From Corydoras sp. C115 (taxonomy: Eukaryota > Chordata > Actinopteri > Siluriformes > Callichthyidae): a stretch of 64,000 bases of DNA. A model generated the notes under the pieces. That model saw only the letters and a program-made list of their open reading frames with translations, did no database searches and had not been told where the DNA came from. The position numbers and the translations under genes were made by a program. Positions 37,071 through 47,700 of the stretch are shown here, one piece after another. The stretch is from NCBI GenBank assembly GCA_019802505.1, contig JAFMOC010000079.1:864501-928500 (forward strand), written 5' to 3'. Every line of letters begins with the position of its first letter. The first letter of the stretch is position 1.

Positions 37071-37522
37071 TCAGACAAATGCTAAGACAATGTGACAACT
37101 TGGGTACAATTTAAAAAGTGTGCAGAAAAATAAATACTGTATAATATTGCACTCTGTGTATGTTCACTGTGATACAAACACACAGGCTGTTCATGTCTGT
37201 CATCATTGAGGTATCCAGCATGCAGCTTATACAAACTGTAAAGATGCCACACACATTTTAGCTCCTCTGACCTGCTCCGTTGGTCACGGAAGTCCACATT
37301 GCCTTTAGGAGATGATAATAGTTTAGATTTTCTTTTTAATATAAAGATTATAAGGAATATTTTAACTAATGTTGAAATGTTGCATATAGAATTCTAAAAT
37401 AGACTGGGTAAGCAAGATAAAGATAGCCAGTGACCAGTGTAGAAGGAATCTCTGAGGAACACATGGACGCTTGTATACTTATACAAGCTATAAGATATCT
37501 TATATCTTATATACTGGTATAT

Positions 37523-37935
37523 AGTACCAGTCAAAGGTTTGGACACATCTCCTTCTTGCTCCATTGTCCATTTTCTCATTACATTTACATTCAATTAAAG
37601 GCTGTTTGTTCTCTGTTCTCTATTGATCAGGACCATCACAGAACAGGTATCATTTGGGTGGTGGATTGTTTATTGTCAGCTCTGCAGTGATACTGATGTT
37701 GCGAGGGGGTTTTAGGAATAATGCACCAACCAAATAATCCCTGCTCTGTGGTGATACTAATGGGGTTCTGACCATAGAGAACAAAGTAAAGGAGATGTAC
37801 ACAATATGTACTGTAGAACACAAACAGATGGACTACAGTCTGGAATTGGAGAACTACAAAGTCCATCTTTACAGTAAGTGGAACTCAGAACATGGAGAAT
37901 GAGTGGAGCAAAAAGGTGGAGTTTTAAACATTTGA
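37523..37935. mobile_element. family P element, near-full copy upstream of titin
   Basis: Begins AGTACCAGTCAAAGGTTTGG and ends near TTTAAACATTTGACACAT; internal blocks are present. It lies about 650 bases upstream of the titin TATA box. Confidence 0.7.
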
Positions 37936-37997
37936 CACATAAATACATACATACACACATACTTAAAAGACATGTACTGTCTGAACTAATTTGTTCA

Positions 37998-38122
37998 TTC
38001 ATTCATTCATTATCTCCCGCTTTATCCTCTATTAGGGTCGCGGTGGGGTTCCCCATGCCCATCCAGGGGAGAACGTCTCGGGCGCTGGGCAGATAGACCC
38101 AGGACAGGGCGCCAATCCATCG
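37998..38122 (-). mobile_element. family S SINE, tail fragment
   Basis: TTCATTCATTATCTCCCGCT ... CATGCCCATCCAGGGGAGAA ... GGACAGGGCGCCAATCCATC. Upstream of titin. Confidence 0.75.
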
Positions 38123-38556
38123 CTTAACTAATTTGTTGTCAATTAGAATTTTCACTGTTATTTTCCATTGTTGCTTCCACTGATTGTGTTTAAGTTCAAC
38201 TAAATTATGTGACTATACCCTGAAGTCAGCTTGGAACCTAAATGTGCTGAATGACCAGGTTCTTACATCAAGGGACTTTTTGGTCCCTGACAGTACGGGC
38301 ACATATGAGGATGATTCATGGTTTATTCACGATGTATTATGACTCATCTGACTAAATTCATGTCTCAATTGACTTACACTGAACTCAATATAATATTAGT
38401 GAACTGAATCAAGATTTATCATCTGTAGATAATTTTTTTACAGATTTTTGATTCTACTTGTTGACATTTTCTTTAGTTACGTACCAAGGTTAGTAGGTCC
38501 TAAATTTGGAAACCAAGAACAGGATTGGCAATTGGTGTCAAATGTTATAAAATATG

Positions 38557-38560
<4 letters not shown>

Positions 38561-38640
<80 letters not shown>

Positions 38641-38662
38641 ATTTATTTTATTTTTTTTTTAA
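38561..38662. repeat. (AT)n then T-rich microsatellite
   Basis: About 32 AT units followed by T runs, about 1.7 kb upstream of the titin TATA box. Confidence 0.97.
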
Positions 38663-39086
38663 TTACATACATTGGAAAAAAAAACAACAACTTTGTAATA
38701 TTTAGAATAAATATTTTGTATTTAAAAGTAGTCCCTGTAAAGCATATTTTAAATTACTTATGCTTAAAACATGCAAATTAAGAATAATTTTTTTGCTTAA
38801 GCCTGTATCTTTTCAGAAACTGACAATTTACAAATAAAAAATGAATTGGTTTTCATGTAAATAATTTTGTCAATGTCTTGTTTACAGAGGATCATGAGTC
38901 ATGTTAAGAAGGTGAGTTAAGACTTCTTGGGTTTTGCCGTTTTTACTGCGGTGTTATTTTGCCTGTCAAAATTATGATTTAGCTAGAACTCCTAAAGGCC
39001 TCAACTAAAGTACACCGCCTGACTGGTCATTCCAATGTCCCTGACTCTTGTAATTTCATCTCCACAGTTGTGGCCCACTTACAGCT

Positions 39087-39089
<3 letters not shown>

Positions 39090-39171
<82 letters not shown>
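39090..39171. repeat. (GA)n microsatellite
   Basis: About 41 GA units directly before the LINE fragment. Confidence 0.97.
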
Positions 39172-39173
<2 letters not shown>

Positions 39174-39322
39174 CCAAAATCCTAACCTTCCAAAAAAGAT
39201 CCAGCTCTCAGGGAACAAAGCACACCTTCACATTAGGAACACAGCAAATCCAACACGCCAAACAGTACACCTACCTCGGCCTCACCATCAGCTCCTCTGG
39301 AAGCTTCAAACTCAACCTGGCA

Positions 39323-40306
39323 GTGAATGAACTGAGAGAAAAAGCACGCAGAGCTTTCTACGCCATAAAACAACAAACCCCCGTAGAAATTCCAGTCCCA
39401 ATTTGGCTAAAAATATTAGAAGGGGTTATTGAACCGATTGCCCTGTATGGCAGTGAGGTGTGGGGTCCGCTGACTCAGCAACCACCTAACAAATGGGACA
39501 AGCATCCAATTGAGACCCTGCATGCAGAATTCTGTAAAATAATCTTAAAGGTGCACAGACACACAACAAACAACGCATGCAGGGCAGAATTAGGCCGTTA
39601 CCCTCTAAACATTAAAATACAAAAAAGGGCAATTAAATTCTACAAACACCTGAAAGAGAGCGACCCTCACACCTATCATTACAAAGCTCTGCAATCCCAA
39701 GAGATGAGCAAACACACCAGTCCCCTCATCCAACTGATCCTGAGTCACTGCTGCACCACACACACACTCACACACACTCACACACCACAGACTCAGGGTC
39801 AGGGTCGAGTCTCAGTCCCGATTCGGACCAACCAAATCACCCAAACACTCAAAGATAATTATTTAAAGCAGTGGGAAACTGAAAGTCAGTCCCAGAGTAA
39901 AATGGAGTGTTATCTGACCCTAAAGCGGCCGTACACACTGGCAGCCTATCTGAGCCGTGTGACGGACCCCGGACCGAGACACGCCCTGACCAGGTACAGA
40001 CTCAGCGCTCATCAGCTGGCCATCGAGACGGGGCGACACCGGCAGACCTGGCTGCCCCGAGAGAAGAGGGTGTGCCAGCGATGTCCCCTGAACAGAACCG
40101 AGACAGAGCTGCACTTCCTCACCGAATGCACCAGATACACCGACATCAGAGAAAAATATTACAACAAACTCACACACATCATCCCCAACTTCACCTCCCT
40201 CACCCCCACCCAAAAACTGCCCCACCTACTGGGGGAACACAGGGAGAGCTGTGTACTGGCAGCACTGTACACATACACCTGCCACCAGGAGAGGGACAGA
40301 GAGTGA
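39323..40306 (+). pseudogene. LINE ORF2 C-terminal fragment, 327 codons from the first ATG
   Basis: ELREKARRAFYAIKQQTPVE ... SEVWGPLTQQPPNKWDKH ... RAELGRYPLNIKIQKRAIKF ... ETGRHRQTWLPREKRVCQRC. It is intact to its stop but lacks the YxDD palm domain, so it is a 5'-truncated insertion, not a host gene. Confidence 0.85.
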
Positions 40307-40307
40307 C

Positions 40308-40344
<37 letters not shown>
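40308..40344. repeat. (CA)n in LINE 3' UTR
   Basis: About 18 CA units just after the LINE stop codon. Confidence 0.95.
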
Positions 40345-40346
<2 letters not shown>

Positions 40347-40540
40347 CTACTTTTTATTTAAATATTTATATATATGTATATATTATACCATTCCACTGTA
40401 ATTGTATACTATGTACATTTTTGTAACTTTGTAAATTTGAAATTGTTTTCTATTTTATTTTTATTTTATTTTTTGTAAACCAGCTTTGTGCAATACGAAT
40501 GGATAATTTGTCATGCAAATAAAGCTTTTAAATTGAATTG

Positions 40541-40545
<5 letters not shown>

Positions 40546-40575
<30 letters not shown>
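40546..40575. repeat. (GA)n microsatellite
   Basis: 15 GA units directly after the LINE tail. Confidence 0.95.
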
Positions 40576-40578
<3 letters not shown>

Positions 40579-40817
40579 CCTTATATCCATCCTGTCTGCT
40601 TAGGGTTTATAAAATTATAAAATAAGTTATAAAATAAGAACTTTTTTATTATTTGTAACAATTATTAAATAATTCCAAAGATAATGCACTAGGTGACATA
40701 CTTGATTTGAACATCCAGCCTGTGTACACACATTTTGTGTCCATCAATACAAGTAAAATTATAAATAATATGAATGACTTTAAATATCTATTTAATAAGT
40801 TTACTTACCAAATACAT

Positions 40818-40915
40818 GGACTTTGTAGTTCTCCAATTCCTGGTAGTCCATCTGATTGTGGACTCCTGTACGTACTGTGTACTTCCCCTTTACTCTGTTC
40901 TCTAATGGTCAACCA
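40818..40915. mobile_element. family P element, short fragment
   Basis: ATGGACTTTGTAGTTCTCCA then CCCCTTTACTCTGTTCTCTA. Intergenic. Confidence 0.5.
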
Positions 40916-41039
40916 TGCAGCTTGATTTAATGGGTGTCAGTGTGTCTTTGCTATCATAACAACGGGAAAAGTACACCCAATATTCTGAGCAAAAGTCACG
41001 TATTAAATCTGTATAATGTGCAATAAACCAGTCATTTGC

Positions 41040-43150
41040 TGTTACTAAGCTGATGGTTTTATACAAAGTGATTTATAAATATTTGGGGTTGGGGACAGAT
41101 AATAGGATTTGCATCCTGGAGCAATCAGGGTTAAGGGTCTTGCTGAAGGACCCACAGTTAAATTCAGTGGACCTGGGATTTGAATAGACAGTTGGCGGGG
41201 TTGGCTAGGATATCAATAAGCATTGTTTGTATTAATAGTATATTATATTTTAACACAGAGGTGCTTGCTATGTAAACTATGTAATTGTTGATTTCATCTG
41301 TATGAAAAACTGCTGGTTATTGGAAATGTAAGTGAACGTTTAATAAATAAATAAAGATCAAGTTTAGCTATGATATATCTCCCTTATCTCATCTTTCTTA
41401 TCTAACTATCTTCTGGTTAATCCTCTACTAGGTTTGCGAGGAGGTGGGGGGATGATGGACTGAGCATTTCGGGTGCTGTTGCAATAATATATCGTATGCT
41501 AATTAATTTATAACCCCTGCAAAAATCAGAGAACTTTTCGAAAAGCAGTCATTATTTGTTGTGTTTTCAGGTTTATTTATTTCACAAAAAATCAAATAGA
41601 CACTACTAAAGAATTTCTTAAGAGAGATTTAATCACAGTAATAATACTGATTACTGGGGGAAAAAAAGGTATGCATCATAATGTACTGTACCACTGATGC
41701 AGTCTACATTGCTCATGCTAACACAATATGATCTACTGTTAACATGTCAACACAACAGCCTGGTTGCTAGTAAGACAACTAAACATAGATGTTCAAGTAC
41801 TAACTATAATTAATTTCCATGGCATATGATGTATAATTGTATGATCATTGAGCAGTGTTTTATTGCAAGGTCAAGGACACAGTCAACTTATTGCAATTTA
41901 TAACAAAATAGGATCCAAACTTATTTGTGAGACTATTAATTAATAGCCTCTTTTCGACATGCGATGTCATTTCCTGCAAATGGTATAAACATTAATCCAT
42001 TGCTCAGAAAAGCACTAATCATTCTCTCCAACAATCAGTGGTGTTGCTGCTTAAACAATGTAGAGGTGGTGAAATAAATCGAGCTGCTTCTTGGTGTTTG
42101 TACAGAGTATAATTATGTCAAATGTTGTGGAAATTGAAGCCACAGTGTGGCTTTGTATAGGGAACATACACGCATATGCTTGCACACACCCCCAACACCC
42201 AAACCACCCCTCTACACCCAACACAAAAAATACACACACACATACAAACACACACAAACACCCTTATTCTTAAAATGTATGGATTAAAATGAATGCAAGC
42301 TGCACCAGATTAGGGATTCTGATTATATCTTACTGCTCGGTTTGTTAGAAAAATAAACTAATAGACTTTTAATATATTGTATTTTGTGTGCAGTCCAATA
42401 AAATGGGTTCCTTTACTGATTCTTGGTCCTCTTGTTTCTTCCACATGCAGTATAGAGTTTGTTTTGTCTTTGTAATCGCTGGGTGTTCGGGACCTAGGTG
42501 CCTGCAAAGTGATTTAAAGACAATATTCCATTGTCAGAACACAGTAATAAACTTTAAAGTAAAGTAAACGGCTTAAAAGTAAATAAAAGTAACTAAAAGT
42601 TCAGTGTTCCAGGTATAATGCACTGTGATGTATGATGTAAATGTAATATTATTTAAAAAAATGTGTTTAATTTGTTTGTTTGCTCTGCAAAATCAATGTT
42701 GAACAGAGGTTAGTTGTGTAGCATTCAGGTGCATTGTGTTACAATGAATTAGGTCATTAATCTGGTTATGTAATCAGTGCAGCATTTTTGTAAGTTTACT
42801 TGATGACATCACACACTTGATTCCGATTGAAAGAACCTCTATTGGACCAGTGGGTTTGCAGTCCTGCCAGGATGTTACTGTTAGACCAGAATCAGAGGGA
42901 TTTTACCTACATTTAATGACCTAACTGAATTAATTCATCCACTGTTGATCCACACACGTTTTGTTTTTAATATACGCATAAATATATATACAAAATCATT
43001 GTCTTAACTCTGCCTGACTTCTCAAGGAGGATGAGTACCCCAATGAGCCTTGATTTTTTCGTTGTCAAACATAACAAACAAAAAGTTTTTCTCGCACCAT
43101 CATTTTAGCATGTTCTTTGAAGGTTCAGTCAGAGTTAAATCAAAAAGATT
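41040..43150. other. intergenic sequence between ccdc141 and titin
   Basis: AT-rich with a family T scrap near 41,090-41,190, an A/C-rich stretch at 42,180-42,265 and no supported gene or RNA. Confidence 0.6.
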
Positions 43151-43155
43151 TAAAT

Positions 43156-43530
43156 ACAGTACCAGTCAAAATTTTGGACACGCCCCCTTCTTGCTCCATT
43201 ATGGGGTTTTCCCCCTTTACCATATAAAATAGATGGATTTTGTAGTTTTACAATTACAGACATCTGTAAATCTGTACATCTGTTTTCCTGTTTTTGTTAG
43301 TCCTCTGTTGGTTCTCTATTCTCTATTGGTCAGGACCATCACAGAACGGGTACCATTTGGATGATCAGTTCTGCAGTGACACTTATGTGGTGAGGGGGTT
43401 TAAGTCCAGCAATGCTGCTGTAGTTTGTAATAAAGTCCACAAACAAATTGTAGAACTAAAAAGTCCATCTTTAGAGTAAGTGGAACTGAGAACATGGACA
43501 ATAAGTGGAGCAAAAAGGTGGTGTGTTTGA
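43156..43530. mobile_element. family P element, near-full copy
   Basis: Begins ACAGTACCAGTCAAAATTTT; includes TTGGTTCTCTATTCTCTATT and an AAAAAGTCCATCTTTAGAG right arm. Intergenic, downstream of ccdc141. Confidence 0.7.
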
Positions 43531-43890
43531 ATGTGGTTGTCTGTTTGGTTTGCAATAGACTAGCAAGCTGTTTAGAATTTTTCTTTTTTTTTTGCCTGTG
43601 CTTGGTTGAATGGTAAATAATTTAATCTTTTTTGCATAAAAAGTTTGCATAAAAATATGATTAAAATAACAAGAACATTTCATTTTCTGGCTGCTCTAGT
43701 ATTTAAGATCATAAATAAATAACACAAAAACACAAAAGCCTTATTACATAAAATGATATTTATATTTTTATAACAATTATATGATAAAGCTGATAACTAA
43801 AGCAGAGAAACATTTCAAGCATAATGAAATATTACTATAGACTTCTTAAGAGAAACAGGTCAAACATCAGCTTTCATGGAATAGTAGCAG

Positions 43891-43895
<5 letters not shown>

Positions 43896-43951
<56 letters not shown>
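43896..43951. repeat. (ATA)n microsatellite
   Basis: About 18 trinucleotide units, within 200 bases downstream of the ccdc141 stop; probably in or near its 3' UTR. Confidence 0.95.
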
Positions 43952-44113
43952 CACCATGTGCCAGTGCATGTGAATAAATCTATTTAAGTGACAAATCCTT
44001 CATGCTCTTAAAATATTCTTCCACACATTTTCGTGCAAGGGCTGAACTACGGTGCAGTTCATTACTGGAAGTGTGGGGGGGGGGTGCAATGACCCTGTAA
44101 GTCCGTGTATCAG

Positions 44114-44387
44114 TTATAACACCAGCAGGTAGAGGAGCCAAAGGAGGACACAAAGGGTGCCGAAACAGGTTTGCCAGTCCAGTTTGAGAGTATCAAAGTC
44201 AGGGCAGCCATTACCTTTGACCTGCAGCACGGCACTGGAGGAGACCATACCAGTCGAGTTCGAAGCGCGAACCAAATACTGGCCCGAGTCTGTCTGAGCA
44301 GCTCTTGCAATGAACAATGCATGCTTTCCTTCTTTATGGGACAATGACATGTTCTGGTCACTGTGCAATTCCTGCCCGTTCTTGAAC
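44114..44387 (-). CDS. ccdc141: ccdc141 last exon: end of the Ig domain and hydrophobic C-terminal tail
   Basis: Encodes FKNGQELHSDQNMSLSHKEG ... TDSGQYLVRASNSTGMVSS, then TLCVLLWLLYLLVL and TAA. The last 16 or so residues are hydrophobic, suggesting a tail anchor; human CCDC141 also ends in a hydrophobic stretch. 274 bases with stop. I could not place the poly(A) signal with confidence. Confidence 0.93.
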
Positions 44388-44689
44388 CTGAAGCACAGAG
44401 TGAATTGTCACATCACACACTCACAGCACGGCAAAACAAAAGATTCAGGTTAATGTGTGAGAGGAAGAGAGGAAGAGCATGGCGTTAGAATTAAAAATCT
44501 AAACTATGTTTATTTAACCTAATGGTCAACGTTTTCTCATTTTAGCTTCAGGAATTCTATACTGCTGGTGGTCACTTGGTGTATGTATACAGTATTATAC
44601 AGTAACTGGAGTAAAAAGGAGACGTGTTTAAAACTTTGACTGGTACTGTACATGTATAATTAAGTATACATATACAGTACTGTATAGGG

Positions 44690-44764
<75 letters not shown>

Positions 44765-47700
44765 TTGGGTCATAAAGTTGTATATAGTTGATTGCACTCA
44801 CCAAATATTTTGCCCAACACCACATGCACTGTTCTTGTTTCTCTCTTTCTCACTCTATGATTGCTCATCCTGACCTAGCTTAGTATACGGCCACTTTATA
44901 AATATTTATTAAGAAATACAGTGAAAACCAAAGTGAGAAAATGTTGGCAAAGGTAAATGAAACAACGTGTGAAACACTAATCCTCAAGAAAAAAAAGAGC
45001 AAGAAAGGTTATGGTGCCAATTGGATTATAAACACTAAAACATTGGATATTAGTAGGAATGAAAGATGATAGGAAACAAAGCACAGTATTTCTACCCAAC
45101 TAAAAATCCTATGGTCCTGTTAAAGTTACTTTAGTATCCACAATTCTCATGCAGTAAAAATCTCATCAAAGGAAAACCGAAAAACAAAAAAGGAAACAAG
45201 GGACTGTTGCCTTCTGCAGCCAGATGGAAAGGCATGGAACTAAAAATACCTGAAGACTTAAATCACTTAAATAAAGCCTAAAAATACATATGCCAAAATT
45301 ATGTCAAAGGAAAGAAGCATTTTTAATGAAGTAGAATCACAAATACCCTGATTATTAAACAAGAGCTTGTTACAATTTATGGGTTGAGTTTATTATAAGC
45401 TACCCACCAGGTTAAGGTAGGTTCAGGGAATCCAGTAACTTCAACCTCCAGTGTCACCGGAGATCCCTCCGTAACCATGGCATTAGACAAGGGTTTGGAG
45501 AAGTTGGGGCTGTTCCCCGGTGCTAGGTTCCCCCCAGCTCTGGTGCTGCTCGTGTGCTGTATCTCTTCGCGGACAGCCGTGGGCTTGCACAGCTCTGGGC
45601 CCTGCTCTGAGGTTAATGGTTTAGGAGAAGCATGCGTGTTACTCGCCCAACTACTGGAGGCGTGTTGGGATGGGACGGGTTCATGCACACACTCCTGCAT
45701 CTCTGTATGGCTTTCATGCATTGAATAAACGGTTTGCTGGTTCTCTGCAGGGCCTCTTGGCTTGCCGCTTTTGAGGATACTAGAGATAGTGGTGGAGATA
45801 AGGGTGGGGGTGGGAACAGTGAGCGGGCTTCGGACAAATGAGCAAGACTCGGCCTTGAATCGGCCGGTCGGGCCTGTTGTGGGAGTCGAGAAGTTGTCCT
45901 CATGCTGGTAATGGAGTGGCTCGCCATGTCTGGAGTGGCAGTGCTGAGTGTGGTGACTGGTGTGCAGGCTGTGAGAGCTTAAACAGTAGCCGTCATCCAG
46001 GTCGTTCTCAGACTGGACCATATTGGATTCGGGGGTTTCGGATAAGGGTGGGAGGGAGATGTCATCTGGAGATGTGCACTCGTACTCATCGTTGGAAAGC
46101 GATTCCTCGCTTAGGTGGTCTGCATGGAAATCTCGATCGGGGGGGGAGCTTGAGGCCTGTCCACATTCTTCTGAGAGGTGGATGTCAGCCTATAAGAGAC
46201 AAGAAGAAAACAGCTTTTATAAAAACTCGTCAGATCTCCCGTACAGTTTCCCCATTAGTAGTTACAACAACCCCCCTGCTTGAGGATTTAGCTAATTTTG
46301 CAGAGTTTGCATTTTTTGTGCCATGACTGTAAAGATGGACTTTTTAGTTCTCCAATTCCAGACTGTAGTCCATCTGTTTGTGTTCTACAGTACAAAGTGT
46401 GTACATCCCCACTCTGTTCTCTAATGGTCAGGACCCCAATAGAACCACCACAGAGCAGGGATTATTTGGTTGGTGCATTAGTCATATCCCAGCAGTGTCA
46501 CTGAGGTGATTAAATGAAACTACAAACTGACCCAAAGAATTCAGAGAGATAAACTTAACATAGCTACCAATCGATAGATGGTGCCCTGCCCTGGGTGTAT
46601 CTGCCCAGCCCCCGAAACGTTCTCCCCTGGATGGGCATGGGGAACGCCCCTGCAGACCCTAGTACAGGATAAAGTGGAAGATAACGGATGGATTTAAGCT
46701 TCCCTCATTATAACCTCTATAGACTGTACTGTACCAAACCTCTTAGTCTTAGCTAATCATCAGGTTAAGAATAAAGATTTGGTTTTGCACCAAGTGCAAT
46801 GTGATGAAGAATCAATAAATACCTTCATTTCATTGTGAGGTGTATGGGAACCAGCTTGTGCCCAGCTGACACCCTGCTGTTTTTCATGATGACCTCTGAA
46901 GCCAGCTGGATATTTCTCACCCCTCTGATACTCCGAGAAACCATGCACACCGGGACAATCGCTCTGAGAGGGTGGAGGGGGACGTGGAGGAGGTGGGGTC
47001 TCTTCGGAAGGCCTCTTGGTCTGCTGAAGCGTATAGGTCCGTCTGTCTCTCTCCACCGGGGAGCTGGACATGCTGAATGTGTGTGTGTGAGAAAAGGAAG
47101 TGTGGGTCTGCTCCTTCCTCTCCACTGCGGACTTGCTGGAGACAGTTTGCATGGTTCGGACCTTAGAATAGGCCTCTTGAGTGTAGCTGTGCATCTCCGA
47201 AAGCACCTTGTGCTGCTCGGGTAGGTCCTGGCTGCGGGATTTACGTAATTGAGGCTTCTTGATTTCCGATTTCTTGGTAGCCGGGTCGTCTTTGGTGCCA
47301 TCTGGTCCGGTTATCTCAGGAGTGTGACCGGTTTCCTTCCCCTCTGGCTGTTTAAAGGACATGGCTGATGAAGGATTTCAGTAGCATGCTATTGTAGTTC
47401 ACTAATTACAGTATAGCTATGAATGCTTACCGTTTCAATGGTATCACAGGTCTTGTTTTCCTCAGTAGACTGCGGTTTGAACGACTGAGCCTGTATTAAA
47501 GATTGAAATGTTAGGTTTAAAATAATAAGGTCTGAGCAGCATTAGACACTTGCTGTGACAGCAGCATTAGACGCTTAGGAGGTGGCGCCAAGGGCGGTCA
47601 ATGAATCACCTGCAGTAGGTATTTAAAGAAAGGAAAAACACATGGCGTAAGAAAACCTTTGCACCAGGAACTCCCATTCTCTTTATGTGCATGTTATGCA

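Larger units (their letters stand above)
39172..40545 (+). mobile_element. 5'-truncated non-LTR retrotransposon (LINE), 3' end with ORF2 C-terminus
   Basis: An open frame runs from about 39,174 to the stop at 40,304-40,306. It has YTYLGLTISSSGSFKLNLAV, then IPVPIWLKILEGVIEPIALY and GSEVWGP, typical of the region after the reverse-transcriptase core, and ends with a CX2CX9HX4C cluster (CQRC...H...C). AATAAA is at 40,518-40,523 and the tail is an AATTGAATTGAAATTG repeat. The clade may be I/Nimb-like, but I cannot be sure. It sits between two (GA)n tracts. The RT catalytic core is missing, so it is dead. Confidence 0.85.

Noticed and set aside
39907..40401. Second open frame overlapping the LINE
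   Set aside because: It is an alternative-frame shadow of the LINE ORF2 remnant; only the 39,323-40,306 frame shows protein similarity.
45613..45927. Alternative-frame open frame in the ccdc141 penultimate exon
   Set aside because: Shadow of the Ser/Thr-rich linker coding frame, which continues into the Ig domain.
47348..47364. ccdc141 exon beginning at MSFKQ
   Set aside because: The upstream acceptor would break frame with the 47,431-47,490 exon; the AAACAG acceptor at 47,348-47,349 keeps it.
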